The notes: a model not told the origin generated them from the sequence alone. A stretch of DNA of 36,949 nucleotides from an uncultured Cellvibrio sp. (GCA_946481095.1 CAMLML010000042.1:1-36949), one strand, 5' to 3'; shown: positions 27,216 to 35,901, counted from the stretch's first letter. Numbers and translations are program-made.

Positions 27216-28021
27216 ATAAATTTTTAAATCAGGAATCCGAACATAAAGCACGTAAACGATTCGGCCAGAATTTTTTAACAGATCACAGTGTAATTAATGG
27301 AATAGTGCGCGCTATTGCACCCGCCAAAAACGATTTGTTGGTTGAGATAGGCCCCGGAAAAGGTGCAATTACCGAATTATTGGCCGATCAATGCGATCAT
27401 TTACGCGTGATAGAGTTGGATCGCGATCTGGTTCCCTGGCTTAAAGTGAAATTTGAAAAGCATCCTGATTTTCAATTGTTTCAAGCGGATGCGTTGCGTT
27501 TTGATTTTGCTTCTTTATTGTCACCTGAGCATCCATCCTTGCGTGTTGTGGGTAATTTACCTTACAACATTTCCACACCGCTGATTTTTCATTTGTTGAC
27601 TTATGTTGGCAAAATTCGCGATATGCATTTTATGTTGCAAAAAGAAGTGGTGAAACGCATGGCGGCTTTGCCTGGAGAAAGTGCTTACGGACGTTTGGGC
27701 ATTATGGTGCAATATTTTTGTCAGGTAGATGATTTGTTTGATGTGCCACCCGAATCGTTTGACCCTGCACCTAAAGTGGATTCTGCGATTGTGCGTTTAA
27801 TTCCGCATGCACAATTACCGGTTATTGCTACTCATTTCAAGACCTTTGAAAAATTGGTGAATGTTGCATTTCAACAGCGTCGTAAAACCTTGCGTAATTC
27901 ACTTAAACAATTGGTGGCTGTTGAACAGATGCAAAATTTACCGGTTGATTTGAGTTTGCGGCCGGAAGAAATTAGCCTGGCAGATTATGTCGCCATCAGT
28001 AATTATCTGGGTGAATTGTGA
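27212..28021 (+). CDS. rsmA: 16S rRNA dimethyladenosine transferase RsmA/KsgA
   Basis: This 269-residue AdoMet-dependent enzyme dimethylates two adjacent adenosines near the 3' end of 16S rRNA, a late 30S maturation step. Motifs are RFGQNFLTD, the AdoMet loop V-E-I-G-P-G-K-G, and the catalytic G-N-L-P-Y-N-I-S-T (NLPY). The length is typical. The ATG overlaps the pdxA TGA. In many relatives apaG lies next, but here apaH follows after only 24 bp. Loss of KsgA in other bacteria gives kasugamycin resistance (family knowledge). Confidence 0.95.
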   Translation: MNKFLNQESEHKARKRFGQNFLTDHSVINGIVRAIAPAKNDLLVEIGPGKGAITELLADQCDHLRVIELDRDLVPWLKVKFEKHPDFQLFQADALRFDFASLLSPEHPSLRVVGNLPYNISTPLIFHLLTYVGKIRDMHFMLQKEVVKRMAALPGESAYGRLGIMVQYFCQVDDLFDVPPESFDPAPKVDSAIVRLIPHAQLPVIATHFKTFEKLVNVAFQQRRKTLRNSLKQLVAVEQMQNLPVDLSLRPEEISLADYVAISNYLGEL

Positions 28022-28045
28022 GTACTGATTTATGAGTGTCTATCA

Positions 28046-28861
28046 ATGAGTGCTTATGCCATAGGCGATATTCAGGGATGTTATCAACCATTGAGGTCGC
28101 TGCTTGAAAAAATTCATTTTGATCCACAGCGGGATCAATTGTGGTTGGTTGGTGATTTGATTAATCGCGGGTCTGATAGTTTGGCCACCTTGCGTTATCT
28201 CTATTCGATTCGTCACGCCATAAAAATAGTACTCGGCAATCATGATTTGCATTTTATTGCGGCACATTACGGTCTCAGAAAAAAAGGCAAACTGGATACA
28301 ATGGATGAATTGTTGGCCGCCCCTGATTGCCAATTACTGGTGGATTGGCTTGTGCAACAACCCTTGGTATATCACGATCCGAAATTGCAATTCACTATGG
28401 TGCACGCGGGCATTCCCCCTCATTGGTCATTGTCGGAAGCGCTGGATTATTCTGCTGAAGTACAATCGGTTCTGGCGGGAAATCAGCGCCAGGAATTTTT
28501 GGCATCCATGTACGGCAACCAACCTGCTATCTGGTCTGATGATCTTCAAGGCATGGACAGGTTGCGACTCATCACCAATTATTTCACGCGCATGCGTTTT
28601 TGCAGCGCGGATGGTGAACTTGAATTAATCACCAAAGAGGATGCCAGCGCTGCACCGGATGGTTTCGCCCCCTGGTTCTCACACTCTCATCGTAAAACAG
28701 CAGGGCAGGCTCTGGTGTTTGGCCACTGGGCTGCACTGCAAGGAAAAATAAATCTACCCAATCTTTATGCCTTGGATACAGGGTGTGTCTGGGGCGGCAG
28801 TTTGACGGCTATGGATCTTGCCAGTTTGCAACGCATTTCCTGTTCGTGCGAGCAGAGTTGA
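28046..28861 (+). CDS. apaH: Symmetrical diadenosine tetraphosphatase ApaH
   Basis: This 271-residue metallophosphatase hydrolyses Ap4A to two ADP and also decaps Np4-capped RNA in other bacteria (family knowledge). The motif set is complete: GDIQGCY (D-x-H-like block in its ApaH form), GDLINRGSDS, GNHDLHF, VHAGIPPHW and a late FGHWAALQG. The gene follows rsmA by 24 bp with no apaG between. It is the last gene of the lptD cluster; a gap of about 90 bp precedes the response regulator. Confidence 0.93.
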   Translation: MSAYAIGDIQGCYQPLRSLLEKIHFDPQRDQLWLVGDLINRGSDSLATLRYLYSIRHAIKIVLGNHDLHFIAAHYGLRKKGKLDTMDELLAAPDCQLLVDWLVQQPLVYHDPKLQFTMVHAGIPPHWSLSEALDYSAEVQSVLAGNQRQEFLASMYGNQPAIWSDDLQGMDRLRLITNYFTRMRFCSADGELELITKEDASAAPDGFAPWFSHSHRKTAGQALVFGHWAALQGKINLPNLYALDTGCVWGGSLTAMDLASLQRISCSCEQS

Positions 28862-28950
28862 TTTTGACGATAGGATTATCTTATCGGTAAAGCGTGAGCG
28901 CGAATTAGCATCTACACTTGCGAAATAATTGATTGATCATGGAGATGAGC

Positions 28951-30036
28951 ATGTCTCAATTGCAGCAGGTTTTATTAATTGATGATGATCGCACCTGGCA
29001 GGTTTTTCTATTTGCCGCATTGCAGGATTCATTTCAACTCAAGTCCGCCTATACCGGCACACAAGGGATTGATTTGGCAACCGGGCAACCACCGGATTGT
29101 ATTTTGTTGGATATCAATCTTCCCGATTTTGATGGTTACAATGTTTGTAAAAAACTGAAGGCTGATCCCAAAACCCGTAATATCCCGATCATTTTTTTAT
29201 CCAGCAAAAGCAGTTTGCAGGAAAAAATTCATGGGTTTGAAATGGGGGCTGAGGATTACCTGATCAAATCTTCCGAAGCGGATTTGCTAAAAGCAAAAAT
29301 TACCCGCGCTGTACAGCAGTATCATGAGAAGCGCTTGCTTGATGAAAAAATTAATGAGGCGCAACAAGCGGCGTTTGAAGCGCTGTCCAACAGCGCAGAT
29401 TTGGGACGTTGTTTGCGTTATGTTGAGCGCACTTATTCAATGTCTTCGTTTGAAACCCTGGCGGCGGGGCTATTTCAAACTATGGGTGAATTCGGTTTGC
29501 GCAGTTCATTGATGTTTATCACACCGTCAGGCCCGATTTTTTTCTCGCAAGGCTCACATGATATTTCACCACTTGAGAAAGAAATGTTTTTAGCGTCGCA
29601 TAAACAAGGGCGTTTTTGTGATTATGGCTATCGTACATTTTGCAATTTCAAATTGGTGTCCATGTTGATTAAAAACATGCCACTGAATCAACCTGAACGT
29701 TATGGTCGAATAAAAGATACGGTTCCCTGGTTGTTGGGTGCAACTGATGGCAAGGTGAGAACCCTGAATGAGCAGCAATCTCTTTTTTCTGAAATTGAAG
29801 CAACACAAATGGCAACTGAAAATTTGAATTTCCAGTTTTCCACCGCATTATTATCACTTGAAAGATCGCACCCTGAGTATGCAAAACCGTTTGAGGCGGT
29901 TTATCAGTCAATTGAAAAAATTAAAATACATCAAAAAAATATCGCTCAAAAAGCACGTTTGATTGCATCCGAAGAAAGTAATCAAAATGAATTGGGAACC
30001 AACGAAATTTTTTCGAGTGATGTGGATTTGTTTTAA
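28951..30036 (+). CDS. Response regulator with unrecognised C-terminal region
   Basis: This 361-residue protein starts at ATG 28951, chosen because GGAG lies 6 bases upstream; in-frame starts at 28939 and 28945 are less well placed. Residues 1-120 are a complete REC domain: acidic D11-D12-D13, phospho-acceptor D54 in I-L-L-D-I-N-L-P-D, S in F-L-S-S-K and the late Lys in D-Y-L-I-K-S. After a coiled-coil linker (about 125-145, EKRLLDEKINEAQQAA), the rest (about 150-361) has no HTH, GGDEF, EAL or HD-GYP signature. A stretch with CRYVERTYSMSSFETLA and a helical C-terminus suggest a sensory or scaffolding role. No cognate histidine kinase is in the window. Confidence 0.8.
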   Translation: MSQLQQVLLIDDDRTWQVFLFAALQDSFQLKSAYTGTQGIDLATGQPPDCILLDINLPDFDGYNVCKKLKADPKTRNIPIIFLSSKSSLQEKIHGFEMGAEDYLIKSSEADLLKAKITRAVQQYHEKRLLDEKINEAQQAAFEALSNSADLGRCLRYVERTYSMSSFETLAAGLFQTMGEFGLRSSLMFITPSGPIFFSQGSHDISPLEKEMFLASHKQGRFCDYGYRTFCNFKLVSMLIKNMPLNQPERYGRIKDTVPWLLGATDGKVRTLNEQQSLFSEIEATQMATENLNFQFSTALLSLERSHPEYAKPFEAVYQSIEKIKIHQKNIAQKARLIASEESNQNELGTNEIFSSDVDLF

Positions 30037-30050
30037 TTGGTTTTTTAAAA

Positions 30051-30575
30051 TCAAAAACGATTCTGGTTGACCACCAGACGATTATTAACATCCCTGCTTT
30101 TTTTAATTTGCGTGAGATGGTCTATATCTTGTTTCATTTTGGCCATGCGATCATAAAGTACAACATTCACAGTTGCGGCCAGATTCATGCAAGTGTTGGT
30201 TGGTATATAGACAACCGCATCTGCTTGATCAATTAACGCCTGATCAATTGAACCGTCTTCCGGGCCAAATATGTAAAATGCTTCTGCTGGATGAACAAAA
30301 CCGGGAAGTGGTTGTGCGCCCTCTGCCAACTCTACACAGATCATCTTTATATGATTATTTTTATAATCGAGAAAAGACTGAACGCCGGTTAAAGGTATAT
30401 GTTGAATAGAATTTTTTGTGTCGGTTTGAAATTTGGCTGCACGATCAAAACGTTCGCCAGTATAAAACACTTGATCAACACCATAGCAGCCCGCTGCGCG
30501 CATGACAGCTCCAATATTTGAAGGGCTTTTCGGATCACAAATACCAATAGTCACATGATTTTTTGATTTATTCAT
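30051..30575 (-). CDS. TrmH/SpoU-family RNA 2'-O-methyltransferase
   Basis: This 174-residue SPOUT-fold methyltransferase has the three SpoU motifs: N-I-G-A-V-M-R-A-A near the N-terminus, Y-I-F-G-P-E-D-G-S in the middle and C-M-N-L-A-A-T-V-N near the C-terminus, which together form the AdoMet-binding knot. It lacks an N-terminal RNA-binding extension, so it is a minimal form like TrmL-type enzymes. The substrate (tRNA or rRNA) is not determinable from sequence alone. The gene converges with the response regulator, 14 bp away. Confidence 0.88.
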   Translation of the reverse strand: MNKSKNHVTIGICDPKSPSNIGAVMRAAGCYGVDQVFYTGERFDRAAKFQTDTKNSIQHIPLTGVQSFLDYKNNHIKMICVELAEGAQPLPGFVHPAEAFYIFGPEDGSIDQALIDQADAVVYIPTNTCMNLAATVNVVLYDRMAKMKQDIDHLTQIKKSRDVNNRLVVNQNRF

Positions 30576-30605
30576 AAATCTTTTCAGCGCATAAAAATTG
30601 CAATA

Positions 30606-31004
30606 TTAGTCTGCAATTATGTCAAGTGAAGATAATGTTCCAGAGATTTTCACTGAATCACCTTCACCATTTTCACCAACAAAAATAATGCCGGGGATAT
30701 CTTTGGACTGACTCACGTCAGCAAATAACATTCCGGCATTACCGAATTCCTGAAATCCGCCATCATATTTTAATGCGCCGGCATACATATTCCCGGCACC
30801 AAATGGAATCCAATCACCTGATGAAACTTTTTCGTATGCTTCGGTTTCCCAGCCAATAAAGTATTCATAAACATTTGATTGTCCATCTTCTTCTCGGGTC
30901 TTGACTTCGTTCCAGTCAAAAATAACGAAGCTGATTGTTTCACCTTCTATTTCAACACTGCATTCTTGCCAAATATTTTTTGAAACAAATTCTTCAATAT
31001 TCAT
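30606..31004 (-). CDS. Hypothetical acidic protein
   Basis: This 132-residue protein is highly acidic, without signal peptide or membrane segment. It begins MNIEEFVSKNIWQECSVEIEG and is predicted beta-rich with several aromatic residues (FDWNEV, YFIGWETEAY, GDWIPFGAG). A strong ribosome binding site (AGGAGAG) lies 6 bases before the ATG. I do not recognise a family. It lies 30 bp from the SpoU-like methyltransferase and 34 bp from the AGE gene, all leftward, so it may share their transcript. The good ribosome binding site and compact acidic composition support a real gene. Confidence 0.65.
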   Translation of the reverse strand: MNIEEFVSKNIWQECSVEIEGETISFVIFDWNEVKTREEDGQSNVYEYFIGWETEAYEKVSSGDWIPFGAGNMYAGALKYDGGFQEFGNAGMLFADVSQSKDIPGIIFVGENGEGDSVKISGTLSSLDIIAD

Positions 31005-31038
31005 GATGGCTCTCCTGTTGGTTATTGCATTACAGGTT

Positions 31039-32196
31039 TTATTGGGTTTTTACATGTTTTGTAAAATGATCTTCCAATTCCATTGCGGCGACTATGATGT
31101 GATACAAGCTGCTCGCCGGTGCTGTGTCTACCACAATTTCATCATTGAGTCCGCGTTGGTCAACGTAAGAGCCGGGAGTGGATGCGCACAAATAATATTT
31201 GAATAAATCATCTATTGCTTTGCAGGCAATGGCTTCTGCTTGTGGATGACCATAGCGGATTTGTACCAGGCTGGCTTTGATTAATTCAGTGATTCCCCAA
31301 CAACGTTTGTTGCCGTCAATAATGTCGCCGTTAGGTGTAATTGCATCGTAAAGCAGTCCGGATTTGGCAAGACCTTTGGCAAGGCCGTTGTTGTAGAGTG
31401 CATCAGCATAAACTTTTACCGGGCGTCCTGTTAATCGACTGTACCAATCCACTAACCACACCCATTCCATCATGTGTCCGGGTTCAACCTGCTGGCCTTT
31501 TTTACCTGCAAGCAAATTCCAGTCTTCATCAAAAAATTCAAACAGGACTTGTTGTTGTTCATCAAAAAAATGCGCCTGGAATAAACCAAACATTTCGGAC
31601 GCGCGTGCCAAAAATGCATGATCACCACTGGCTTCATATAACGCCATAAATGCTTCAAATAAATGCATGTGGGGATTTTGTCTGCGACAAGTGTAAGCGT
31701 AATCCCCTTCGGTCCAACCACCATTGGCTTTGCCAAATTGTTGATCAAGATGGGCAATTATTTTTTTTGCTTCTAGCAAATACTGGCTGTCTTTTGAAAT
31801 GCGATAGCTCCATCCCAGAGCCAGTAAATGAAACGCGTGATCGTAAAGATCTTGTTTGTGATCAACAATTTCCCAGTCGGGATTAAACAAGTGGCTAAAA
31901 CCCGCCTGTGCATGTGGGTGTTTGGCATGGGTGAGGATGAATTGCATCAAGTTCAGTGCAATGGTTTTGCCTTCAGATAACCAGCCGCGTTCATAAGCTG
32001 CCGCATAGAAAAATGTTTGGCGGGACTGAACTCTTACTCGTGTACTGGCCGCAAAATCTATCTCGCCATTTGCCAGCAGGCGTTCGTAATTCGCTTGGTT
32101 TTCAGGGTTAATTCCCTTTGTGGCCCAAAGGGGGAGGGCCGCATTTTTGATCCAGTCTTGCAGTCGTGATGCAGCATTACGCAAATTCGAGGTCAT
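31039..32196 (-). CDS. AGE-family sugar epimerase/isomerase
   Basis: This 385-residue protein is of the N-acylglucosamine 2-epimerase / mannose isomerase superfamily, an (alpha/alpha)6 barrel. Typical blocks are R-V-R-V-Q-S-R-Q-T-F near residue 50, H-L-F-E-A-F-M-A-L-Y-E-A-S-G in the middle and P-G-H-M-M-E-W-V-W-L near the active site. Members isomerise mannose, glucose, cellobiose or mannose-6-phosphate; the exact substrate cannot be assigned. The start is ATG 32196 behind AGGAATAGGT; an in-frame upstream start at 32289 would begin inside the terminator hairpin. A LacI-type operator at 32385-32398 inside its promoter supports carbohydrate-responsive control. Confidence 0.85.
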   Translation of the reverse strand: MTSNLRNAASRLQDWIKNAALPLWATKGINPENQANYERLLANGEIDFAASTRVRVQSRQTFFYAAAYERGWLSEGKTIALNLMQFILTHAKHPHAQAGFSHLFNPDWEIVDHKQDLYDHAFHLLALGWSYRISKDSQYLLEAKKIIAHLDQQFGKANGGWTEGDYAYTCRRQNPHMHLFEAFMALYEASGDHAFLARASEMFGLFQAHFFDEQQQVLFEFFDEDWNLLAGKKGQQVEPGHMMEWVWLVDWYSRLTGRPVKVYADALYNNGLAKGLAKSGLLYDAITPNGDIIDGNKRCWGITELIKASLVQIRYGHPQAEAIACKAIDDLFKYYLCASTPGSYVDQRGLNDEIVVDTAPASSLYHIIVAAMELEDHFTKHVKTQ

Positions 32197-32252
32197 ACCT
32201 ATTCCTGATATTTGTTTGAGGCGGGTATTCTGCGTGAGCTGTGGGATTCCCG

Positions 32253-32286
32253 CAAATAAAAAGCCCCGGTTTTTACCGGGGAAAAA
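32253..32286 (-). terminator. Intrinsic terminator in the leader of the AGE gene
   Basis: On the minus strand, CCCCGGT-AAAA-ACCGGGG is followed by CTTTTTATTT. The hairpin lies about 60 bp upstream of the AGE ATG and downstream of its candidate promoter (32371-32399), so it would stop transcripts within the leader. The plus-strand reading lacks a U-tract (GAAAAAC follows). Confidence 0.65.
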
Positions 32287-32370
32287 CACAACAGCGGCTT
32301 TAGCTGAGCCCCAATAAATGTAACCGATATTTCAGGTTATTTACCGGGATTACAGCCCGTAGCGGGTGGC

Positions 32371-32399
32371 ATTATGCTTATAAATGTAAACGATTACAA
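32371..32399 (-). promoter_or_regulatory. Promoter with LacI/GalR-type operator for the AGE gene
   Basis: On the minus strand, TTGTAA (-35) and CATAAT (-10) are 17 bp apart. The 14-bp sequence TGTAAACGATTACA (plus strand 32385-32398) matches the LacI/GalR operator consensus TGTAAACGTTTACA and overlaps the -35 and spacer, the position expected for steric repression. Confidence 0.6.
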
Positions 32400-32697
32400 T
32401 CATGAGGCGCCATAATTATCAAAAATGGGAGATGGATCAGGTTTTGGGCTGATGTAGAACCGGGCTAATAACTACCGCAAAAATAGGCTATTCACTTGGC
32501 GTTCGTAAAAAGTCTTTCGTCATTGTGATTTTGAATAAACAAAAATTGATTTCGCGAACCAGTCTTCAATAGCAGCTTGTGCCATTTGGCATTTGTATTA
32601 TTTTATTCAAACACGCGAAAAAAATGTGACATTCGTTGTTCTTTTCTTTTGCCTAATCCCTAGAATCCCGTGCCATTGAAAAAAATTGAGAGTAATA
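32400..32697. other. Intergenic region upstream of the secreted-protease cluster
   Basis: No convincing gene or RNA is visible. A possible -10 (TAGAAT, 32661-32666) lies before the propeptide-like gene but lacks a good -35. Two TGTGA half-sites (near 32525 and 32625) do not form a CRP palindrome. Confidence 0.35.
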
Positions 32698-33435
32698 ATG
32701 AAAAAAGTTTTTTTGATATCTGCTGCAGTCGGTGTGTTAGTGGTGATTTATTTGTCATCGGCGGATAAATCTGTGCAGGAATTATCAGTGGAGCCTGTTG
32801 CATCCAGCGGGACTGTCGCCCGACCTGCAATCCCCGTTGTTGAGACTCAATCAAGCACTGCAAATATCTCTACGCAAAAACAAAAATTGGAAGAGCGTTA
32901 TAAAACGGTTTCGGATAATGAACAGTTAACCAGTCTTGAGCAACGCATTACAGAATTAAATCAACTCTATCCCTATCGTGAATTTTCAGAAGATGAAGTG
33001 CTGGATCTTTTGGCTCAGCCCAATGCCTGGGAAGGTTCGCCGGAGGTTCCTGAAAGTTTGCCGCTAACTGCTGATCAGCGTAACGATGGCCGTGACTTTA
33101 TTCAGATAAATCCCGATCGTTTCCAGGTGTTACTGCCCGGAGATACTATTGAAATGCCGCTTGAAAAATTGGGTATGCGTTTGGAAATCAAAATAGATTC
33201 CCGCGAAGCTTTGCCTGATGGCGGATTTACTTTGCATGGGCATGTTGTGGGTACAGATGAGTTTATGCGCGCAACAATTACCCAGGGGCCAGGTTTGAGT
33301 CTGGCCGGTATAGATACACCTCAGGGACATGTAGTAATGCAGGCGAATGATACGCATGGCTGGGTTGCAACCAGTGAAACCTTGTTCAAGCAAGATCCTC
33401 ACAAAACGGATCTTTTACTGCCAACAGATGAATAA
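32698..33435 (+). CDS. Stand-alone propeptide-like envelope protein
   Basis: This 245-residue protein has an N-terminal hydrophobic segment (KKVFLISAAVGVLVVIYLSS) acting as signal peptide or anchor, without a lipobox. A Ser/Thr-rich linker and a helical region (about 60-100) follow. The C-terminal domain (about 120-245) has the pattern F-T-L-H-G-H-V-V-G, M-R-A-T-I-T-Q-G-P-G and a G-H-V-V-M-Q strand, resembling the N-terminal pro-domains of secreted reprolysin-type metalloproteases. The two genes that follow encode such proteases whose mature domains start right after the signal peptide, so this may be a detached propeptide, inhibitor or folding helper (inference). The start is ATG 32698 after GAGAG. 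Confidence 0.6.
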   Translation: MKKVFLISAAVGVLVVIYLSSADKSVQELSVEPVASSGTVARPAIPVVETQSSTANISTQKQKLEERYKTVSDNEQLTSLEQRITELNQLYPYREFSEDEVLDLLAQPNAWEGSPEVPESLPLTADQRNDGRDFIQINPDRFQVLLPGDTIEMPLEKLGMRLEIKIDSREALPDGGFTLHGHVVGTDEFMRATITQGPGLSLAGIDTPQGHVVMQANDTHGWVATSETLFKQDPHKTDLLLPTDE

Positions 33436-33453
33436 TGCTCACAGGTAATGATT

Positions 33454-34608
33454 ATGAAAAAGAATTTTTTTAAAAAATTAATGATGTTGGTTGGGTTACC
33501 GTTGGTGGGAATGAATTATTCATCTGCAGTCACTGTTGATTTGTTGGTGCTTTATGACACACACAGTGCCAATTATTTTAATCAGCAAGTAGGCACGGCG
33601 ATGCAAAATTGGGTATCGCAAATTAATAACATGTACAAAGACAGTAATGTCGATATTCAGCTGCGATTGGCGGGAACTGCTGCGCATGAGCAGTCAGGTG
33701 CAGATATGGATGCGGTTCTGACCAGTTTGCGTACTGATACAGCTGCAGTGAATTTGCGCAATCAATACGGTGCGGATTTTGTTACGCAACTGCATCAAAC
33801 CGGTGAGTGCGGAATAGGTTATATGGCAGTGAGTGCGGCTTGGGCGTGGAATGTCCTCGCTCCGGATTGCGGCCCTATGGTGATGGCGCATGAGCTGGGG
33901 CACAACATGGGTTTGAATCACTCCCGCAAACAAGGTGATACCGGTGGTGCCCGGTACGCTTATGGATTGGGGCATGGTGTAGATAACCTGTTTGGCACCA
34001 TCATGACCTACTCCTGGCTTTACACCAACAGTGCCAGTGGCAGGGTTGCCAAATTTTCAAATCCTGATGTCAGTTGTCTTGGGGCGCCTTGCGGTGTTGC
34101 TGCGGGTCAGCCTGATCAGGCCAATGCGGCTTTGGCTTTAAATAATGTCAAAAATGAAATTGCTGCGTTCAGGTCTGCTGTCACCACATCATCATCTTCA
34201 AGCTCAAGCCGATCTTCATCTATCGCTTCATCCAGCCGCTCAAGTTCGGTTTCCAGTTCTTCGCGCAGTTCCAGTTCATCTTCTTCACGCAGTTCCACTG
34301 CATCAACTGCAGGCAAGTGCAGCTATGTGGTTGTTAATAACTGGGGCTCAGGGTTTACCGGTGCAATTCGTATCACCAATAGCGGCAGCAGTGCCATTAA
34401 TGGTTGGACTGTAGGCTGGGCCTACAGCGGCAGCACACGACTCTCGGGTACATGGAATGCAACGGTCAGCGGCAGCAATCCTTACTCGGCAACAGCAATG
34501 GGCTGGAATTCGACAATTCAACCCGGTCAGACAGTCGAGTTTGGTTTTCAAGGGACTCATTCCGGAGCCGCAGAGATTCCGGCAGTTACTGGTTCGGTGT
34601 GTAATTAA
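33454..34608 (+). CDS. Secreted HExxH metalloprotease with CBM2 (copy 1)
   Basis: This 384-residue secreted enzyme has a signal peptide (to about residue 25, ...NYSSA) and then directly a reprolysin/peptidyl-Asp-metalloendopeptidase-like catalytic domain. The zinc site H146[10 protein letters not shown]156 fits HExxHxxGxxH, with a Met-turn-like G-T-I-M-T-Y. A linker of mostly Ser and Arg runs from about residue 245 to 285, followed by a CBM2 (about 289-384) bounded by two Cys. Its three ligand-face Trp equivalents are present: W297, W334 and W351. The start is ATG 33454, 7 bp after AGGT; ATG 33448 is an alternative. It probably acts on wall- or biomass-associated protein. Confidence 0.85.
   Translation: MKKNFFKKLMMLVGLPLVGMNYSSAVTVDLLVLYDTHSANYFNQQVGTAMQNWVSQINNMYKDSNVDIQLRLAGTAAHEQSGADMDAVLTSLRTDTAAVNLRNQYGADFVTQLHQTGECGIGYMAVSAAWAWNVLAPDCGPMVMAHELGHNMGLNHSRKQGDTGGARYAYGLGHGVDNLFGTIMTYSWLYTNSASGRVAKFSNPDVSCLGAPCGVAAGQPDQANAALALNNVKNEIAAFRSAVTTSSSSSSSRSSSIASSSRSSSVSSSSRSSSSSSSRSSTASTAGKCSYVVVNNWGSGFTGAIRITNSGSSAINGWTVGWAYSGSTRLSGTWNATVSGSNPYSATAMGWNSTIQPGQTVEFGFQGTHSGAAEIPAVTGSVCN
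33531..33953 (+). repeat. 423-bp segment identical to 34719-35141
   Basis: The two protease genes are a direct duplication with offset 1,188 bp. No base differs between 33531-33953 and 34719-35141, covering most of the catalytic domain. Differences start at 33530 (T versus C) and 33954 (G versus A). Confidence 0.9.
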
Positions 34609-34641
34609 TTATCAGGCGATTAACATTTACAGGTAACTTTT

Positions 34642-35877
34642 ATGAAAAAGAATTTTTTTAAAAAATTAATGATGTTGGTTGGATTGCCGTTGGTGGGAAT
34701 GAATTATTCATCTGCAGCCACTGTTGATTTGTTGGTGCTTTATGACACACACAGTGCCAATTATTTTAATCAGCAAGTAGGCACGGCGATGCAAAATTGG
34801 GTATCGCAAATTAATAACATGTACAAAGACAGTAATGTCGATATTCAGCTGCGATTGGCGGGAACTGCTGCGCATGAGCAGTCAGGTGCAGATATGGATG
34901 CGGTTCTGACCAGTTTGCGTACTGATACAGCTGCAGTGAATTTGCGCAATCAATACGGTGCGGATTTTGTTACGCAACTGCATCAAACCGGTGAGTGCGG
35001 AATAGGTTATATGGCAGTGAGTGCGGCTTGGGCGTGGAATGTCCTCGCTCCGGATTGCGGCCCTATGGTGATGGCGCATGAGCTGGGGCACAACATGGGT
35101 TTGAATCACTCCCGCAAACAAGGTGATACCGGTGGTGCCCGATATGCTTATGGATTGGGGCATGGTGTAGATGGGCTGTTCGGCACCATCATGACCTACT
35201 CCTGGCTTTATACCAACAAGGCAAGTGGCAGGGTTGCCAGGTTCTCAAACCCTGAGATCAGTTGCTTGGGCTCGCCTTGCGGTGTTGCTGCGGGTCAACC
35301 TGATCAAGCGGATGCAGCTTTGGCACTGAATAATGTCAAAAATGAAATCGCCGCTTTCAGAGCTGCCACTATTTCATCATCCAGCCAGTCTTCATTGGCG
35401 GTCGCGTCATCAAGTCGCTCAAGTTCAACACCTGCTGTTGTCAGTTCATCCAGTCGATCAACACAAGTGAGTAGTTCAAGTTCCAGCAGTCGCTCATCTT
35501 CTTTGTCGAGTTCCAGTCGATCCTCTTCCAGTAGTTTGAGCAGGGCTTCATCCAGCGCAGCCGCTGTTGCATTGGCGCAATGTGATTATCGGGTAGTGAG
35601 CCAGGGGTCACGCAGTTTTACTGCAGTGATCGATATCACCAATACCAGCAATCAGACTATCAGTGGTTGGTCGGTGAATTGGCGTTATACCAACGGTTCT
35701 TATTTATCTTATGCCAGTGGTGCGAATGTATCAGGGCGCAATCCTTATACAGCAGTGAATCAGGCAGCTAATCCACAAATCAATCCAGGACAGCGCGTCA
35801 GTTTTACAGTGTATGGATATAAACCGCGTCGCAGCAATTCTGAAATTCCGGATGTTGTTGGCAGTATTTGTCTTTAA
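34642..35877 (+). CDS. Secreted HExxH metalloprotease with altered CBM2 (copy 2)
   Basis: This 411-residue paralogue of the preceding gene lies 33 bp downstream. The signal peptide and catalytic domain are nearly identical, including H146[10 protein letters not shown]156. The Ser-rich linker is longer (about 245-310, with two Pro/Val/Ala breaks). The C-terminal domain (about 314-411) keeps CBM2 framework residues (two Cys and the core G-W ... W) but has Gly322, Ser359 and Ala376 where copy 1 has the three planar Trp. Binding specificity is therefore probably different or lost. The ribosome binding site (AGGTAA) matches copy 1. An intrinsic terminator follows at 35902-35937, ending the cluster. 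Confidence 0.85.
   Translation: MKKNFFKKLMMLVGLPLVGMNYSSAATVDLLVLYDTHSANYFNQQVGTAMQNWVSQINNMYKDSNVDIQLRLAGTAAHEQSGADMDAVLTSLRTDTAAVNLRNQYGADFVTQLHQTGECGIGYMAVSAAWAWNVLAPDCGPMVMAHELGHNMGLNHSRKQGDTGGARYAYGLGHGVDGLFGTIMTYSWLYTNKASGRVARFSNPEISCLGSPCGVAAGQPDQADAALALNNVKNEIAAFRAATISSSSQSSLAVASSSRSSSTPAVVSSSSRSTQVSSSSSSSRSSSLSSSSRSSSSSLSRASSSAAAVALAQCDYRVVSQGSRSFTAVIDITNTSNQTISGWSVNWRYTNGSYLSYASGANVSGRNPYTAVNQAANPQINPGQRVSFTVYGYKPRRSNSEIPDVVGSICL
34719..35141 (+). repeat. 423-bp segment identical to 33531-33953
   Basis: This is the second member of the direct duplication; flanking linker and CBM regions have diverged clearly. Confidence 0.9.
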
Positions 35878-35901
35878 TCGTAAATTATTCCATAGCCCTT
35901 C

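Noticed and set aside
34116..34316. Acidic Glu/Leu-rich reverse ORF opposite the Ser-rich linker
   Set aside because: It is a by-product of the repetitive Ser codons on the coding strand. The same effect produces other antisense ORFs across the real genes.
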